Assembly: GCA_910579285.1 (NCBI GenBank)
Contig: CAJTTT010000005.1
Span: 93,237-138,831, forward strand
DNA length: 45,595 bases
DNA from: an uncultured Lachnospiraceae bacterium
GTDB taxonomy: Bacteria > Bacillota > Clostridia > Lachnospirales > Lachnospiraceae
Direction: 5' to 3'
Shown: piece after piece, positions 1 to 9,329 of the stretch
Layout of the letters: each line of letters begins with the position of its first letter
Position numbering within the stretch: the first letter of the stretch is position 1
Notes under the pieces: model-generated
What the model was told of the DNA's origin: nothing
Databases searched by the model: none
What the model saw: only the letters and a program-made list of their open reading frames with translations
Translations under genes and position numbers: made by a program

Positions 1-1024
1 TCCCCGCATCTACCGGCATTCCATCGGCCGGCGAACTCTTTTCGATCGTCTCATCGTAAGCGGCGCCGCCCTCTGTTGTTCCCTTTATCCGAAATGATAC
101 CTTTACTTTTCCAGTGATATCTACATCCTTGTCGGTCTGTATCCTGGCATTGGCAATCTGCTGAGCCAGTTCTGCCGGATTGCCGTCATACACCCTGTCT
201 TTCATCCCGGAAACGCCGATGAGTCGGGACTCCTCACGCAGAAGCGGCGTGATCGAGAAACTTATTTCCTGGGGCTCTCCCTCATATCTGTCATGCTCCG
301 CAGTCATATGCAGCTTATAGCTGCCTGTCTCTGCCGGAGCTGACGCGAGGAGCTGGTCATATGCTGCCTGTGTATCCGCAGTCACAGCCCTCCCCTTAAT
401 CTTAAACGTTATTTCTCCGCTGTCGAAGGCCGTGCCAGTCCTCGTCTCACCTGTAATCTGATATCTGCAGGTGAAAGTCTCCTCCCTGTCATCGCCCTCT
501 GGCAGCCCAACTATCGCGACGGGTTTTCCGTCGTATGTTTTATCTCCTAATTTTATGGAACTAAAGTCGATTGAGAAAATTTTTTCATCTACAGCCGGAT
601 CCGCTGCCGGCATAGGTGCAGAACCATCCTCCTGTTCAGGAAAAGTCTGTTCCTCATCCTGCACATCCCCCGGCTGGCTCCCGCCGCCTGTATTCTCTCC
701 TGAATCACCATTACCGTCTGCATTCTCTCCCGAATCTCCGCTGTCATCCTGATTCTGGTCTGCCGGCTTCTCCTCTTCTTTTTTCTGCCCGTCGCTGTCA
801 TCCGGCTGTACCGCACTGCCGCCTGTCTGACTGCCGGAATCACCCGCTTCCGTCTCCGGCGCAGATACTTCGACATCCTCCTGAGAGCCAGGGAGCTCCG
901 CAGAAATCTGAGGTTCCTCCGCATACGCATACAGCCCGGTCTGGGGCACGCAGGTTAATACCATTGCCGCCGCCATAAGCGCCGAACCTACCCGATAGAG
1001 CCTGCTCTTTTTCAGATTATTCAT
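1..1024 (-). CDS. Secreted protein with MBG/YDG-like repeats, 3' end cut by window edge
   Basis: The frame is open from an ATG at 1024 to the left edge (341 codons seen), so the C-terminus is missing. The first 35 or so residues form a signal peptide: basic MNNLKKSRLYR, a hydrophobic stretch, then AYAEE. Residues ~36-150 are an acidic, Gly/Ser/Pro-poor-in-structure linker rich in Asp, Glu, Gln and Gly. After that come two beta-rich modules, each opening with a YDG-type motif (KTYDGKPV and RVYDGNPA), as in MBG/YDG repeats of Lachnospiraceae surface proteins. An AAGAAGG box 8 nt upstream supports this start; an in-frame ATG at 1033 sits too close to that box. Exported or wall-linked is likely, but the anchor would lie outside the window. 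The ligand is unknown. Confidence 0.75.
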   Translation of the reverse strand, partial: MNNLKKSRLYRVGSALMAAAMVLTCVPQTGLYAYAEEPQISAELPGSQEDVEVSAPETEAGDSGSQTGGSAVQPDDSDGQKKEEEKPADQNQDDSGDSGENADGNGDSGENTGGGSQPGDVQDEEQTFPEQEDGSAPMPAADPAVDEKIFSIDFSSIKLGDKTYDGKPVAIVGLPEGDDREETFTCRYQITGETRTGTAFDSGEITFKIKGRAVTADTQAAYDQLLASAPAETGSYKLHMTAEHDRYEGEPQEISFSITPLLREESRLIGVSGMKDRVYDGNPAELAQQIANARIQTDKDVDITGKVKVSFRIKGTTEGGAAYDETIEKSSPADGMPVDAG

Positions 1025-1129
1025 ACTTCTCATCCTTCTTTCTTCCCCTTATTCCTAACCATCTGACAGCTAAAACACAGTAAATTCGTCCACAATCCGG
1101 CAAAATGCAGGCGGACATAATCTTTAAAC

Positions 1130-1158
1130 ATTGTAGCACAATTTTTCCGTTTTTACAA
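1130..1158 (-). promoter_or_regulatory. Sigma-A-type promoter of the secreted protein gene
   Basis: On the minus strand TTGTAA (1153-1158) and TACAAT (1130-1135) are separated by exactly 17 bp. The -35 hexamer overlaps the stop codon of the DUF4037 gene, so the secreted-protein gene probably has its own promoter with a leader of roughly 95 nt. Confidence 0.5.
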
Positions 1159-2091
1159 TCCCAGCACCTCTCCCACATGGTTCTGTAAAAAATTATCCTG
1201 TCTGCCGGACAGCTCCATCTCATTCAGCGTCTGCACCAGTACATTGCAGACTGCTTCAATCACCAGCACCCTGCCGTCATCGGTGTTTAAATGGTACAAA
1301 AAATCCCCGGCTCCCACGCCCTCCCAGGCCGCTGCGGGATCGGGAATCTGATAGAGAAGCGCAAGCATATCCCCAATCTCGCTGCAGACAGCAAGCTCCT
1401 TCATTCCTCTGTGCATCCACTTATAAAAAGGCGCGTATTTTTTATTCAGCAGATAGACAATCTGCATGGTCTCTTTCACAAACTCCGTCAGGGCAATCTC
1501 CGCCGCAATGCGCTCTCCCCGTTTCATGGCGCGGGCATAATTATACTGCCCCGCCTGCGCCGCCCTCGCCAGACTTTCCGCCAGCTTTTTCAGCCACACA
1601 TCCCGCGGATAGTAAGACAGAAGCCCTTCCCGTATTCTTGTGAATTTTCCGCATGGGTCCTCAAAAACCGCACCGTTAGTCGCTGTGGACAGTGCAGCCT
1701 CCGAAAGAGAAAACCACTCCGTCTCCGTCTCCGGCACACGGTCCGTGCCTAAAATTTCCAGATAAAAGTCTTCCAGACAAAGCACACCCACACGTCCCTT
1801 GCCCTGCTCTTCTTCCACCCGGGCGCTGCAGCCCATAAACTCTTTCGGCAGCGCGTCATAGGCGGCCTGCATCTGCTTGCCACACTGTTGATAAAGCTCC
1901 CGGGGCAGCCAGATACAAAAAGACGGGCCGTAATCGTGATCCGTCGAAATTTCATCGTCAAAACCAAGGCATTCAGAACCATATCCCACAAGTCCCGCAG
2001 CAGCCTGATCCGCACACTCCGGGAACTGTCCGCGTATCATCTGCCTGCCATATGTCTCATAATATTGTTTCGCTGTCTCTAAACCTTTCAT
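1153..2091 (-). CDS. DUF4037 domain protein (nucleotidyltransferase-like)
   Basis: A 312-residue protein. The N-terminal part contains LGFDDEISTDHDYGP, the acidic signature of DUF4037 proteins, which carry a nucleotidyltransferase-like core; substrate and reaction are not established for the family. The C-terminal half is helical. Its ATG overlaps the stop of the upstream TPR gene in an ATGA arrangement (2088-2091), so the two are translationally coupled. It is the last gene of the recQ-Nudix-MATE-TPR run. A regulatory nucleotide-transfer role with the TPR partner is only inference. Confidence 0.75.
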   Translation of the reverse strand: MKGLETAKQYYETYGRQMIRGQFPECADQAAAGLVGYGSECLGFDDEISTDHDYGPSFCIWLPRELYQQCGKQMQAAYDALPKEFMGCSARVEEEQGKGRVGVLCLEDFYLEILGTDRVPETETEWFSLSEAALSTATNGAVFEDPCGKFTRIREGLLSYYPRDVWLKKLAESLARAAQAGQYNYARAMKRGERIAAEIALTEFVKETMQIVYLLNKKYAPFYKWMHRGMKELAVCSEIGDMLALLYQIPDPAAAWEGVGAGDFLYHLNTDDGRVLVIEAVCNVLVQTLNEMELSGRQDNFLQNHVGEVLGL

Positions 2092-2963
2092 GCCTTCTCT
2101 TCTTTCCTCTGCAGCCGCCCGATCACTTCGCGCGCCTTATCCGCATACTCTTTTTGTTTTTTCTCATCTCCCATCGCCCCGCACACCGCGGCACAATTTT
2201 CACAGAGAATGCCATAGCTCATGTTTTCCCCGTAGTGCTGCTTCACATCCTCCAGAGCGCGTTCATAAATATCCAGGGATTTCTCATATTCACCATCACG
2301 AAAATAAGCTTCCCCCATTCCGGCCAGTGCGCCGCTGTAGTGCTCGTTCGGCGCTCCTTCTCCCTGTTCAAAAAGTGTAATGGCGCGCGAAAGGCAGCTC
2401 TTTGCCTCCTCGTTTTCAGAAAGCTTAAAGTAAACCAGCGCCAGATTGGTAAGGGTGGTGGCTGTCTGCGCCTCATTTCCTTCCTGCTTCTCTATGATCG
2501 CAAGCGCTTTTTTCGCGCAATCCACCGCTTCCCTGTTCTCCCCTGCTTTTTCCAGCATAATACTCATATTATTATAAAGCCCTGCCCATCGGTAGTCTTC
2601 CACCGGCAGAAGTCTTTCATAAATCTGTACAGCCTGCCGGTAAAACCGCAGCGCCTGCGCATAATCGCCTGCCGCACTGTAAGCGGTAGCCGCATTTAAT
2701 AAGGTAGTGGCAAAATGCTCCGTGTCTTCCAGCTTTAACTCCTCCATCAGAAGAAGCACATCCTCCGCCGCCACATAGGCTTTCTGAAACGCTGACACAC
2801 TCCGATAGAAGCCGATCATCTCATTGCAGATCGAAATGTAGGCCGCATAATCCTCTTCCTCTTTAGCCTGCTCCAGAGAGGCCGTCAGAAAACCGTCAAT
2901 CTTCTCCACTTGATTTTTTTCAAAATAGGAATCCAGTTCCTCAAAAAATGCATCAATATTCAT
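2088..2963 (-). CDS. Tetratricopeptide-repeat protein
   Basis: A 291-residue protein made almost entirely of TPR helices. Repeats with the W/L-G-Y-A-P pattern are visible, for example AGDYAQALRFYRQAVQIYERL and DGEYEKSLDIYERALE. No signal peptide or membrane segment is seen, so it is a cytosolic scaffold. I chose the ATG at 2963 (MNIDAFFEELDSYF) because AAAGGAG lies 8 nt before it; an upstream GTG at 2975 would overlap that box. It is coupled to the DUF4037 gene by a 4-nt overlap and starts 23 bp after the MATE gene, so the pair probably works together. Confidence 0.8.
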   Translation of the reverse strand: MNIDAFFEELDSYFEKNQVEKIDGFLTASLEQAKEEEDYAAYISICNEMIGFYRSVSAFQKAYVAAEDVLLLMEELKLEDTEHFATTLLNAATAYSAAGDYAQALRFYRQAVQIYERLLPVEDYRWAGLYNNMSIMLEKAGENREAVDCAKKALAIIEKQEGNEAQTATTLTNLALVYFKLSENEEAKSCLSRAITLFEQGEGAPNEHYSGALAGMGEAYFRDGEYEKSLDIYERALEDVKQHYGENMSYGILCENCAAVCGAMGDEKKQKEYADKAREVIGRLQRKEEKA

Positions 2964-2986
2964 AGAAATCCCCACTCCTTTCCGTG

Positions 2987-4342
2987 TTAACCTTCCATCC
3001 GCGCAATAATTCTCTTCTGTTTATAAAAATAGTAACCGCTCACCAGCGCCGCACACATGACCCAGCTGATCGGATAACAGGCTACAATCCACCGCAGTCC
3101 CTTTCCCGGCGTAATCAGTCCCACCCAGATGATACGGAACACACATACCCCGAGCACGGATATGACAGTAGTCACAAAAGTATATCCCTGCGCCCGGAGC
3201 GACCCGGAAAATATTTCAATAAAGACAAACATGACGAAAGCGGGCGCAATGCTGTACATCATAGTCATCCCGATTTCCACCACTACAGCGTCCCCTGTAA
3301 AAATACCAAGCAGATAACGCCCTGTCATCATCAGAAACGCCGTCAGACAGACAGCCGTACCGACCGCCATGCCCAGACAGACCCTTGTGCCTTTCCGCAC
3401 CCGATCCCATTTGCCGGCCCCGAAGTTCTGGCCTACAAACGTAGTCAGTGCAATGCCGAAGGACGAATTAATCATCCAGAAAATACTGTCGATCTTGCCG
3501 TAAGCTGTCCACGCCGCCATCGTATCCACGCCAAGAAGGTTCAGGGCCGCCTGCACGATCATGTTGGAAATGCTGTACATAGATGCCTGCAGGCCGGACG
3601 GAAATCCAATCTGCAGCATATTTTTTAATACTTCCCGGTGAATCCTGATTTTGCGGACTGACAATGCCATACTGTCCACCTTGTACATCAGCGCCCAGGT
3701 CACCAGCACCGCACTGATTGCCTGGGAAACCAGGGTTGCCACCGCCACGCCGAGAACCCCCATTCCAAAGTAGAGCACCAGAAGCAGATCCAGCACAATA
3801 TTTACAATACAGCACACCACCAGATAATACAACGGTCTTTTGGAATCTCCGATGGCCCGCAGAATGGCTGCACCCATATTATAAATAAACACAAATACCA
3901 GCCCGGAAAAATAAACCCGTATGTACAGAGTGGACATTTCCATCAGCTCGGCCGGTGTGTTCATGGCTTCCAGAATCAGCGGCGCCGCCGCCACGCCAAT
4001 CACCCCAAGACCGATTCCTCCGAGGATCCCAAACGCATAGGACGTATGCAGGGCATCTTCCAGCCTCTTTCTGTGGGACGCCCCGTATGCCTGGGAAATC
4101 AAAACCGTTCCACCAGCCGTAAGGCCCGTAAAAAAGCCAACTACCATATTGATGATCTGGGCGGAGGAACCGCCCACGCTCGACAACGCCTCCTTGCCTG
4201 CAAACTGACCCACAATCACTGTATCTACTGTATTGTATAGCTGTTGAAAGAAAGTGCCAATCAAAATCGGGAAGAAAAAAAGCAAAAGCTGCTTCCAGAT
4301 GACACCCTCCAATATGCCGTTTTGTGTTTCCTTCGTTTCCAT
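2987..4342 (-). CDS. MATE-family multidrug/sodium antiporter
   Basis: A 451-residue polytopic membrane protein with about twelve hydrophobic segments, the usual MATE length. The N-terminus shows the family pattern IGTFFQQLYNTVDTVIVGQF followed by GGSSAQIINM. MATE proteins export cationic drugs or metabolites in exchange for Na+ or H+; the substrate cannot be read from sequence. The ATG overlaps the preceding Nudix/GNAT stop by one base (TAATG), indicating translational coupling. The gene belongs to the recQ to DUF4037 operon. Confidence 0.9.
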   Translation of the reverse strand: METKETQNGILEGVIWKQLLLFFFPILIGTFFQQLYNTVDTVIVGQFAGKEALSSVGGSSAQIINMVVGFFTGLTAGGTVLISQAYGASHRKRLEDALHTSYAFGILGGIGLGVIGVAAAPLILEAMNTPAELMEMSTLYIRVYFSGLVFVFIYNMGAAILRAIGDSKRPLYYLVVCCIVNIVLDLLLVLYFGMGVLGVAVATLVSQAISAVLVTWALMYKVDSMALSVRKIRIHREVLKNMLQIGFPSGLQASMYSISNMIVQAALNLLGVDTMAAWTAYGKIDSIFWMINSSFGIALTTFVGQNFGAGKWDRVRKGTRVCLGMAVGTAVCLTAFLMMTGRYLLGIFTGDAVVVEIGMTMMYSIAPAFVMFVFIEIFSGSLRAQGYTFVTTVISVLGVCVFRIIWVGLITPGKGLRWIVACYPISWVMCAALVSGYYFYKQKRIIARMEG

Positions 4343-5316
4343 TATTCTACCTTTAACCTGTATTCTAATTGACAGTCATACGGTTCCCGTTCCACATGCT
4401 CCCTGTGATACCACTGCGCCTCCACGCATCCCATAGACTGATAAAACGCCTGTGTCTCCACCGCCGAATGAGCCGATATGTAAAGTTTGCAGGCCCCTTT
4501 TTGTTCCGCAAAAGCCGACGCCTTTTCAAACAACATCCGGCCGATTCCCTTACCACGCATGTCCTCAGACACATGGATGCTGGACAGATCCATATAGCGG
4601 TGCTCCCCTCCAAAGAGTGCGGCTTCCACAGAGACAAACCCCTTTAGCGCTCCCCGGTAAAAAGCCCCGCAGACAAACCCGCCTGTCAGAACGGTATTTT
4701 TAAGACATCCGACAAGCATCTGGTACTCTTCCTGCGTCCAGTCATCCGTAAACGGATCTGCCACCGTCTTCCACTCGCCATCTATTTTTCTTCTGCACAT
4801 GTCCACTTTTTGATGACGGACAAAGTTTGCAAACAGTTCCAGATCCAGTTCCCGTTCTCCTAACTGTCTGTACGAGACCGCGTCCTCAACAAAACACCGT
4901 GTTCCTTCCATAACCCGGGTCAGAATTTCCAGGTTGCTTTGCTTTAGTTTTTCAATCAGCCCCAGATCCGCCGGCAGCCACGCCACGCTGTCGAGGCTCT
5001 CTCTGGTCAGCCATTTCGCCGCTTCGTGTTCTTTCAATACCAGACCGCCTGATTTAACCGTGCAAAGGAAGCAGTCCATAGACAGATGGAAGGCGGGATA
5101 ATCGTATTCCACCGTGTCAAACAGCTCTCCCACCTCAATCTCTGTGTCCAGTTCTTCCCGTATCTCCCGGATCAGCGCCTCCTGCGGCGTCTCTCCCGCT
5201 TCTACCTTACCGCCCGGAAATTCCCATCCGTCCTTAAATTCGCCGTATCCCCGCTGGGTGGCGAAAATCTGGTCGTTGTGGGTGATGATGGCGGCAGCTA
5301 CTTTGATTGTTTTCAT
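4342..5316 (-). CDS. Nudix hydrolase fused to GNAT acetyltransferase
   Basis: A 324-residue two-domain protein. Residues 1-130 are a MutT-like Nudix domain with the Nudix box GGKVEAGETPQEALIREIRE (about 35-54) completed by ELDTEI. Such domains hydrolyse nucleoside diphosphates linked to another group, often oxidised dNTPs. Residues ~170-320 are a GNAT domain with the acetyl-CoA loop VSEDMRGKGIGRMLFEKA and the downstream FYQSMGC motif. The gene starts in an ATGA overlap with recQ (5313-5316) and ends in a TAATG overlap with the MATE gene. RecQ adjacency fits nucleotide-pool sanitation, but the acceptor of the acetyl group is unknown. Confidence 0.85.
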   Translation of the reverse strand: MKTIKVAAAIITHNDQIFATQRGYGEFKDGWEFPGGKVEAGETPQEALIREIREELDTEIEVGELFDTVEYDYPAFHLSMDCFLCTVKSGGLVLKEHEAAKWLTRESLDSVAWLPADLGLIEKLKQSNLEILTRVMEGTRCFVEDAVSYRQLGERELDLELFANFVRHQKVDMCRRKIDGEWKTVADPFTDDWTQEEYQMLVGCLKNTVLTGGFVCGAFYRGALKGFVSVEAALFGGEHRYMDLSSIHVSEDMRGKGIGRMLFEKASAFAEQKGACKLYISAHSAVETQAFYQSMGCVEAQWYHREHVEREPYDCQLEYRLKVE

Positions 5317-7202
5317 GTCTGCTCCCCAAAATAAAACTTCTCGCGGATCCCCCCTGTATACTCCATAATACAGGCCAGAAACCGCTCCCCGTACTGTTCA
5401 TACTTAAAGGCTCCCATCCCGTTCACCTCCATCATTTCCTCCCGGTTCATGGGCAGACGCACACACATATCCACTAACGTCTTATCTGAAAAAATGAGGT
5501 AGGGCGGAATCCCTTTCTCCCTGGCAATCTCTCTGCGCAGCTCCCGCAGTTCCTCAAAGAAAGCGAGTCCTCTGGTATTGAGAATATCTGATTTTCGGTT
5601 TGTACTGCCTTTTATTCTGTCATCTGCTTCTGTCAGCCGGCTGCTTCTCGGCTCCAGCTTCACAGTGAGCGTACAGGAACCGTCCACAAGATCCTGCGCT
5701 TTCCCGGTAGTCTGCAGCAGTCCATACTTGTCCCTGGTCTGACGAAGATAGCCTTCCTGCATCATCTGCCCGATCAGATCCTTCAGCTCCTGTTCCCGCA
5801 ATCTGTTTAATGATGCGTAGGAATCATATTGACTCACCTGATATTCCCTGAGTTTCGCGCTCTTTCCACCAAGCAGTGTTCCTACAACCACATTGAGTCC
5901 AAATCTTTCCCCCTGCTCTTCCAGACACGCAATGACCTTGACCGCCTCCTGCGTCATATCCTTTTCCACATAGTGCTTCTGGCAGTTTCCGCATTGACCG
6001 CATGCTTGTCTGTTCTCCTCGCCAAAATACCGCAGAATATATGCGCGCAGGCACCCTTTGGTATTGCAGTAAAAATTCATCGTCTGCAGGCGGTTTTCAT
6101 CCCGCTCCCGGATCGTCCTGCACTCTTCCTCCGTAAAATCCGGGTTATTTTCCTTGTTTTCGATTAAGAAACGGTTAATCATAATATCCTGAGCCGAGTA
6201 GAGAAGAATGCAGTCGGAAGGCTCTCCGTCCCTCCCGGCGCGCCCCGCTTCCTGATAATAGTTTTCCATGCTCTGCGGCATATTATAGTGGAGAACATAC
6301 CGCACATTGGATTTGTCAATTCCCATGCCAAAAGCGTTTGTTGCCACAATCACAGGCTTTCTGTCATAGATAAAATCATCCTGGTTCTTCTGCCGTTCCT
6401 CCCCGGAAAGTCCCGCATGATACCGGGTAACCGCAACGCCCTCCTTAAGCAGCAGCTCATATACTTTTTCCACGTTTTTTCTGGTAGCGCAGTAAATAAT
6501 CCCGCTTTCCTTTTCATGCTCCGCCACATAGTGCTGCAGGTACCTGGATCTGCTCTTTGTATGCTCCACTGCAAAGAAAAGATTCTGTCTGTCAAAGCCT
6601 GTCACCAGCGTCATCGGGTTCTCCAACCCCAGTACGCAGATCATGTCCTCCTTCACTTCCCCCGTTGCAGTGGCAGTAAAGGCGCTTAGAATGGGACGCT
6701 TTGGAAGCTGTTTCACAAACTGCACAATATGAAGATAGCTGGGACGGAAGTCCTGCCCCCATTGGGAAATGCAGTGCGCCTCGTCCACAGCCACCATACT
6801 GATTTCCACCGCTCTCGCAAAGCGCAGAAATCGGTCCGTCTCCAGACGTTCGGGCGCCACATAGATGATTTTATACCGCCCCTGCTCCGCAAAAGACAAT
6901 GCCTTTGTAATCTGTCCTTCTGTCAGGGAGCTGTTGATATATGCCGCATGTACCCCGGCCTGGTTGAGCGCCTGCACCTGATCCTTCATAAGAGAAATCA
7001 GCGGCGAAATCACCAGCGTAATCCCCGGAAGAAGCAGTGCCGGCACCTGATAACAGACGGACTTCCCCGCGCCTGTCGGCATGATGCCGAGCGCATCCTT
7101 CCCCGCAAGAATATGGTCAATCAGCATTTCCTGCCCTTCCCGGAAGGAGCGGTAGCCGTAATACTTTTCTAAGATCTCATATTTATCCATGCCAGTTTCC
7201 AT
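5313..7202 (-). CDS. recQ: ATP-dependent DNA helicase RecQ
   Basis: A 629-residue protein with the complete RecQ layout. Walker A MPTGAGKS is at 41-48, DEAH at 140-143, SAFTATAT follows, and motif VI is YYQEAGRAGRDG. The RecQ zinc site is CLRAYILRYFG...CGQCGNC, followed by an RQC winged helix and a C-terminal HRDC domain (~545-620). It unwinds DNA 3'-5' in recombination and fork repair. The start ATG at 7202 follows GGAG, but that box lies inside a perfect palindrome (7209-7222); an in-frame ATG at 7190 is possible. It begins 37 bp after hflC. Confidence 0.95.
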   Translation of the reverse strand: METGMDKYEILEKYYGYRSFREGQEMLIDHILAGKDALGIMPTGAGKSVCYQVPALLLPGITLVISPLISLMKDQVQALNQAGVHAAYINSSLTEGQITKALSFAEQGRYKIIYVAPERLETDRFLRFARAVEISMVAVDEAHCISQWGQDFRPSYLHIVQFVKQLPKRPILSAFTATATGEVKEDMICVLGLENPMTLVTGFDRQNLFFAVEHTKSRSRYLQHYVAEHEKESGIIYCATRKNVEKVYELLLKEGVAVTRYHAGLSGEERQKNQDDFIYDRKPVIVATNAFGMGIDKSNVRYVLHYNMPQSMENYYQEAGRAGRDGEPSDCILLYSAQDIMINRFLIENKENNPDFTEEECRTIRERDENRLQTMNFYCNTKGCLRAYILRYFGEENRQACGQCGNCQKHYVEKDMTQEAVKVIACLEEQGERFGLNVVVGTLLGGKSAKLREYQVSQYDSYASLNRLREQELKDLIGQMMQEGYLRQTRDKYGLLQTTGKAQDLVDGSCTLTVKLEPRSSRLTEADDRIKGSTNRKSDILNTRGLAFFEELRELRREIAREKGIPPYLIFSDKTLVDMCVRLPMNREEMMEVNGMGAFKYEQYGERFLACIMEYTGGIREKFYFGEQT

Positions 7203-7208
7203 TCTGTA

Positions 7209-7222
7209 TCTCCGCGCGGAGA
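7209..7222 (-). promoter_or_regulatory. Palindrome containing the recQ ribosome binding site
   Basis: TCTCCGCGCGGAGA is a perfect 14-bp palindrome between hflC and recQ. The GGAG at its recQ-proximal end is the best ribosome binding site for the ATG at 7202, so mRNA dimerisation or folding could mask it. It has no T-run and is not a terminator. Confidence 0.4.
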
Positions 7223-7239
7223 ATGTCGTTTTTATCCCG

Positions 7240-8289
7240 TTAGTAACGGCCGTTAAAGATCTGTGTGATCGGGGAATCCTCCGTGAGAATTACGGTTTTA
7301 TTATCTCCCACCACACTCTCCTTCAACGCGTCAAGCGCACGCACAAAGGAATAGAAATCTGTCTTCTCCGGGTCTGCGTAAGCGCCCGACAAAATCCTCA
7401 TGTACTCCGCTTCGCCCTCCGCAATGGTGGCCTCCGCCTTTGCCTGCGCATCGGAAAGCATGATAGACACTTCCTTATCCGTGGTATTCTCAATCATCCT
7501 GGCTTCCGATTTTCCTTCCGCCGTATATTGCGCCGCAATGTTCCCGCGCTCCGAAATCATGCGGTTATAGACAGCCTGTTTATTATCATCCGGCAGATCC
7601 AGCTTCTTAACCTCCACCGCAACCAGTTCGATGCCGTACTGATCCTCCACATGATTGATCTGTTCCATCACTTCCTCTGTCAGGGACGTAATTTCAACGA
7701 CTTCCTCCCTGACCCCGGACATATCCAGATCATTGCCGGTAAGCTCCATGCCCGTCTCATCTACCGTAATGGTCATCTTTCCATCACGGCTTCTGATAAC
7801 CTCATCCTGTTTCATGTTGGAAATGGTGTTCTTCGTTGCATTATAGACAATAGCGTCAATGCGCCCCTCCGCATTCTGCACGGAGCAGCTCAATGTCTGG
7901 GCAAAACGCAAAGGATCTGTTACACGCCAAAGCACATAGCTGTCCACAATCATCGTCTTTTTGTCGGAAGTAATGACATCCGATGCCGGCAGATCGTAGA
8001 TAAGAAGCTCCTTCGGCACGGTGTCAACGGATTCCACAAAAGGCAGCTTAAAGCTTAAACCCGGCACGGACACCACCCTGTCCACACGTCCAAACTGCCG
8101 GATCAGCTTAAACTGATTCTGTCTGGTTACGACCATGCTGTTCGCCAGCAAGAAGACAGCCGCCACAAGAATAACCCCAAAAACTACAGAGAGCTTTTTG
8201 CCGCCTTTCTTCTCCTTCTTTTTTGTACCGTCGGAACGATATCGTTCAAAATTTGTTACATTGGGATTGTCAGTATAATCAGCCATCAT
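7240..8289 (-). CDS. hflC: HflC-like SPFH-domain membrane protein
   Basis: A 349-residue protein with a short basic cytoplasmic N-terminus, one membrane segment (about residues 33-50), then an SPFH/Band 7 domain (FKLIRQFGRVDRVVSVPGLS) and a helical C-terminal region rich in Ala/Glu (AQAKAEATIAEGEAEYMRIL). HflC and HflK form a membrane complex that encloses and modulates the FtsH protease. It begins directly after the hflK stop (TAG-ATG), the classic hflKC order. The product could also be called a stomatin-like protein, but the pairing favours HflC. Confidence 0.88.
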   Translation of the reverse strand: MMADYTDNPNVTNFERYRSDGTKKKEKKGGKKLSVVFGVILVAAVFLLANSMVVTRQNQFKLIRQFGRVDRVVSVPGLSFKLPFVESVDTVPKELLIYDLPASDVITSDKKTMIVDSYVLWRVTDPLRFAQTLSCSVQNAEGRIDAIVYNATKNTISNMKQDEVIRSRDGKMTITVDETGMELTGNDLDMSGVREEVVEITSLTEEVMEQINHVEDQYGIELVAVEVKKLDLPDDNKQAVYNRMISERGNIAAQYTAEGKSEARMIENTTDKEVSIMLSDAQAKAEATIAEGEAEYMRILSGAYADPEKTDFYSFVRALDALKESVVGDNKTVILTEDSPITQIFNGRY

Positions 8290-9306
8290 CTATTCCTCCG
8301 AATCTTCTTTCTCTATATCCTCTGCATCTGCTTTTCCTTCAATGGAAGAAGGTTCCTGTGTCACAAAACTGTCAAGCGGCAGCATGGTGGAAGTCTTTCC
8401 GCCTTCCCCTTCTATGACCACTTTCACATCCGGGAGCACATCCTCGATGGCTTCATAAAACATACGTTTCTTTGTGACTTCTGGATATTTCGCATACTCC
8501 TGATACATGGAATTGAAACGCGCCGCCTGTCCGTTTGCCTCATTGATCCGCTCCTGCTTTCTTGCCTCCGCATCCTGTAAAATCTTGTCAGACTCGGCCT
8601 CCGCATTGGGAATCTGTTCGTTTCTGTATTTATTCGCGTTATTTAAGGCCGTCTCCTTGCCCTGCTTCGCCGTTTCCACTTCCTTGAAGGCATTCTCCAC
8701 CTCCGCCGTGGGCGGCGTTGCGTCCTGAATCGTGATATTGACAAGCTGAATACCGATGTCATAAGTCTCCAATTTGTCCAGAATCATCTGCTTGATGTTG
8801 GACTGGATCTCGTTCTTTCCCGTTGTCAGCACACTGTCCACGCTGTAAGAACCGATAGTGGTCCTGATGCAGTTCTGAGCAATATTTTTTAAGATGAGCG
8901 CCGGGTTCTCCGACGCATAAAGTGCTTTGACCGGGTCAGTCACTCTGTACTCTGCGTAAAAATCTACATAGATAAAATTGTAATCTGAGGTAATCATCAG
9001 TGCATCTTCGATCTCCTCATAGGGGTCGCCCTCCCCCTCCTGTCTGTAGCCAATGTTAAACCCCTGAATTGTGGTATTCACCTTTGTCACATTCTGCACA
9101 AAGGGAACCTTAAAGTGAAGTCCCGGCGTGGTAACTGCCTTTGGTGAACCAAAAGTACAGACAACAGCCTGCTCCTCCTCCTGGATGGAGTAGTAGGAAT
9201 TGCCGATAAGAACGCCGAACACGGCGAGCGCCAGCACAATTTTGACTGCCGTCAGACTCTTCCCTTTCGGAACACCGATTTTCTTCTCCCTGTTTTTTCC
9301 AAACAT
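8290..9306 (-). CDS. hflK: HflK-like SPFH-domain membrane protein
   Basis: A 338-residue protein with one N-terminal membrane segment (KSLTAVKIVLALAVFGVLIG), an SPFH domain starting near EEQAVVCTFGSPKAV, and a long helical tail (NAEAESDKILQDAEARKQER) ending in an acidic stretch. It pairs with HflC around FtsH. I start it at ATG 9306 (MFGKNREKK), preceded by GAGAGGATCAGG; a longer reading to 9396 would translate the structured repeats in the leader and lacks a good ribosome binding site. It heads a run of closely spaced genes down to DUF4037. Confidence 0.87.
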   Translation of the reverse strand: MFGKNREKKIGVPKGKSLTAVKIVLALAVFGVLIGNSYYSIQEEEQAVVCTFGSPKAVTTPGLHFKVPFVQNVTKVNTTIQGFNIGYRQEGEGDPYEEIEDALMITSDYNFIYVDFYAEYRVTDPVKALYASENPALILKNIAQNCIRTTIGSYSVDSVLTTGKNEIQSNIKQMILDKLETYDIGIQLVNITIQDATPPTAEVENAFKEVETAKQGKETALNNANKYRNEQIPNAEAESDKILQDAEARKQERINEANGQAARFNSMYQEYAKYPEVTKKRMFYEAIEDVLPDVKVVIEGEGGKTSTMLPLDSFVTQEPSSIEGKADAEDIEKEDSEE

Positions 9307-9329
9307 ATGCTTACCTGATCCTCTCTCTT

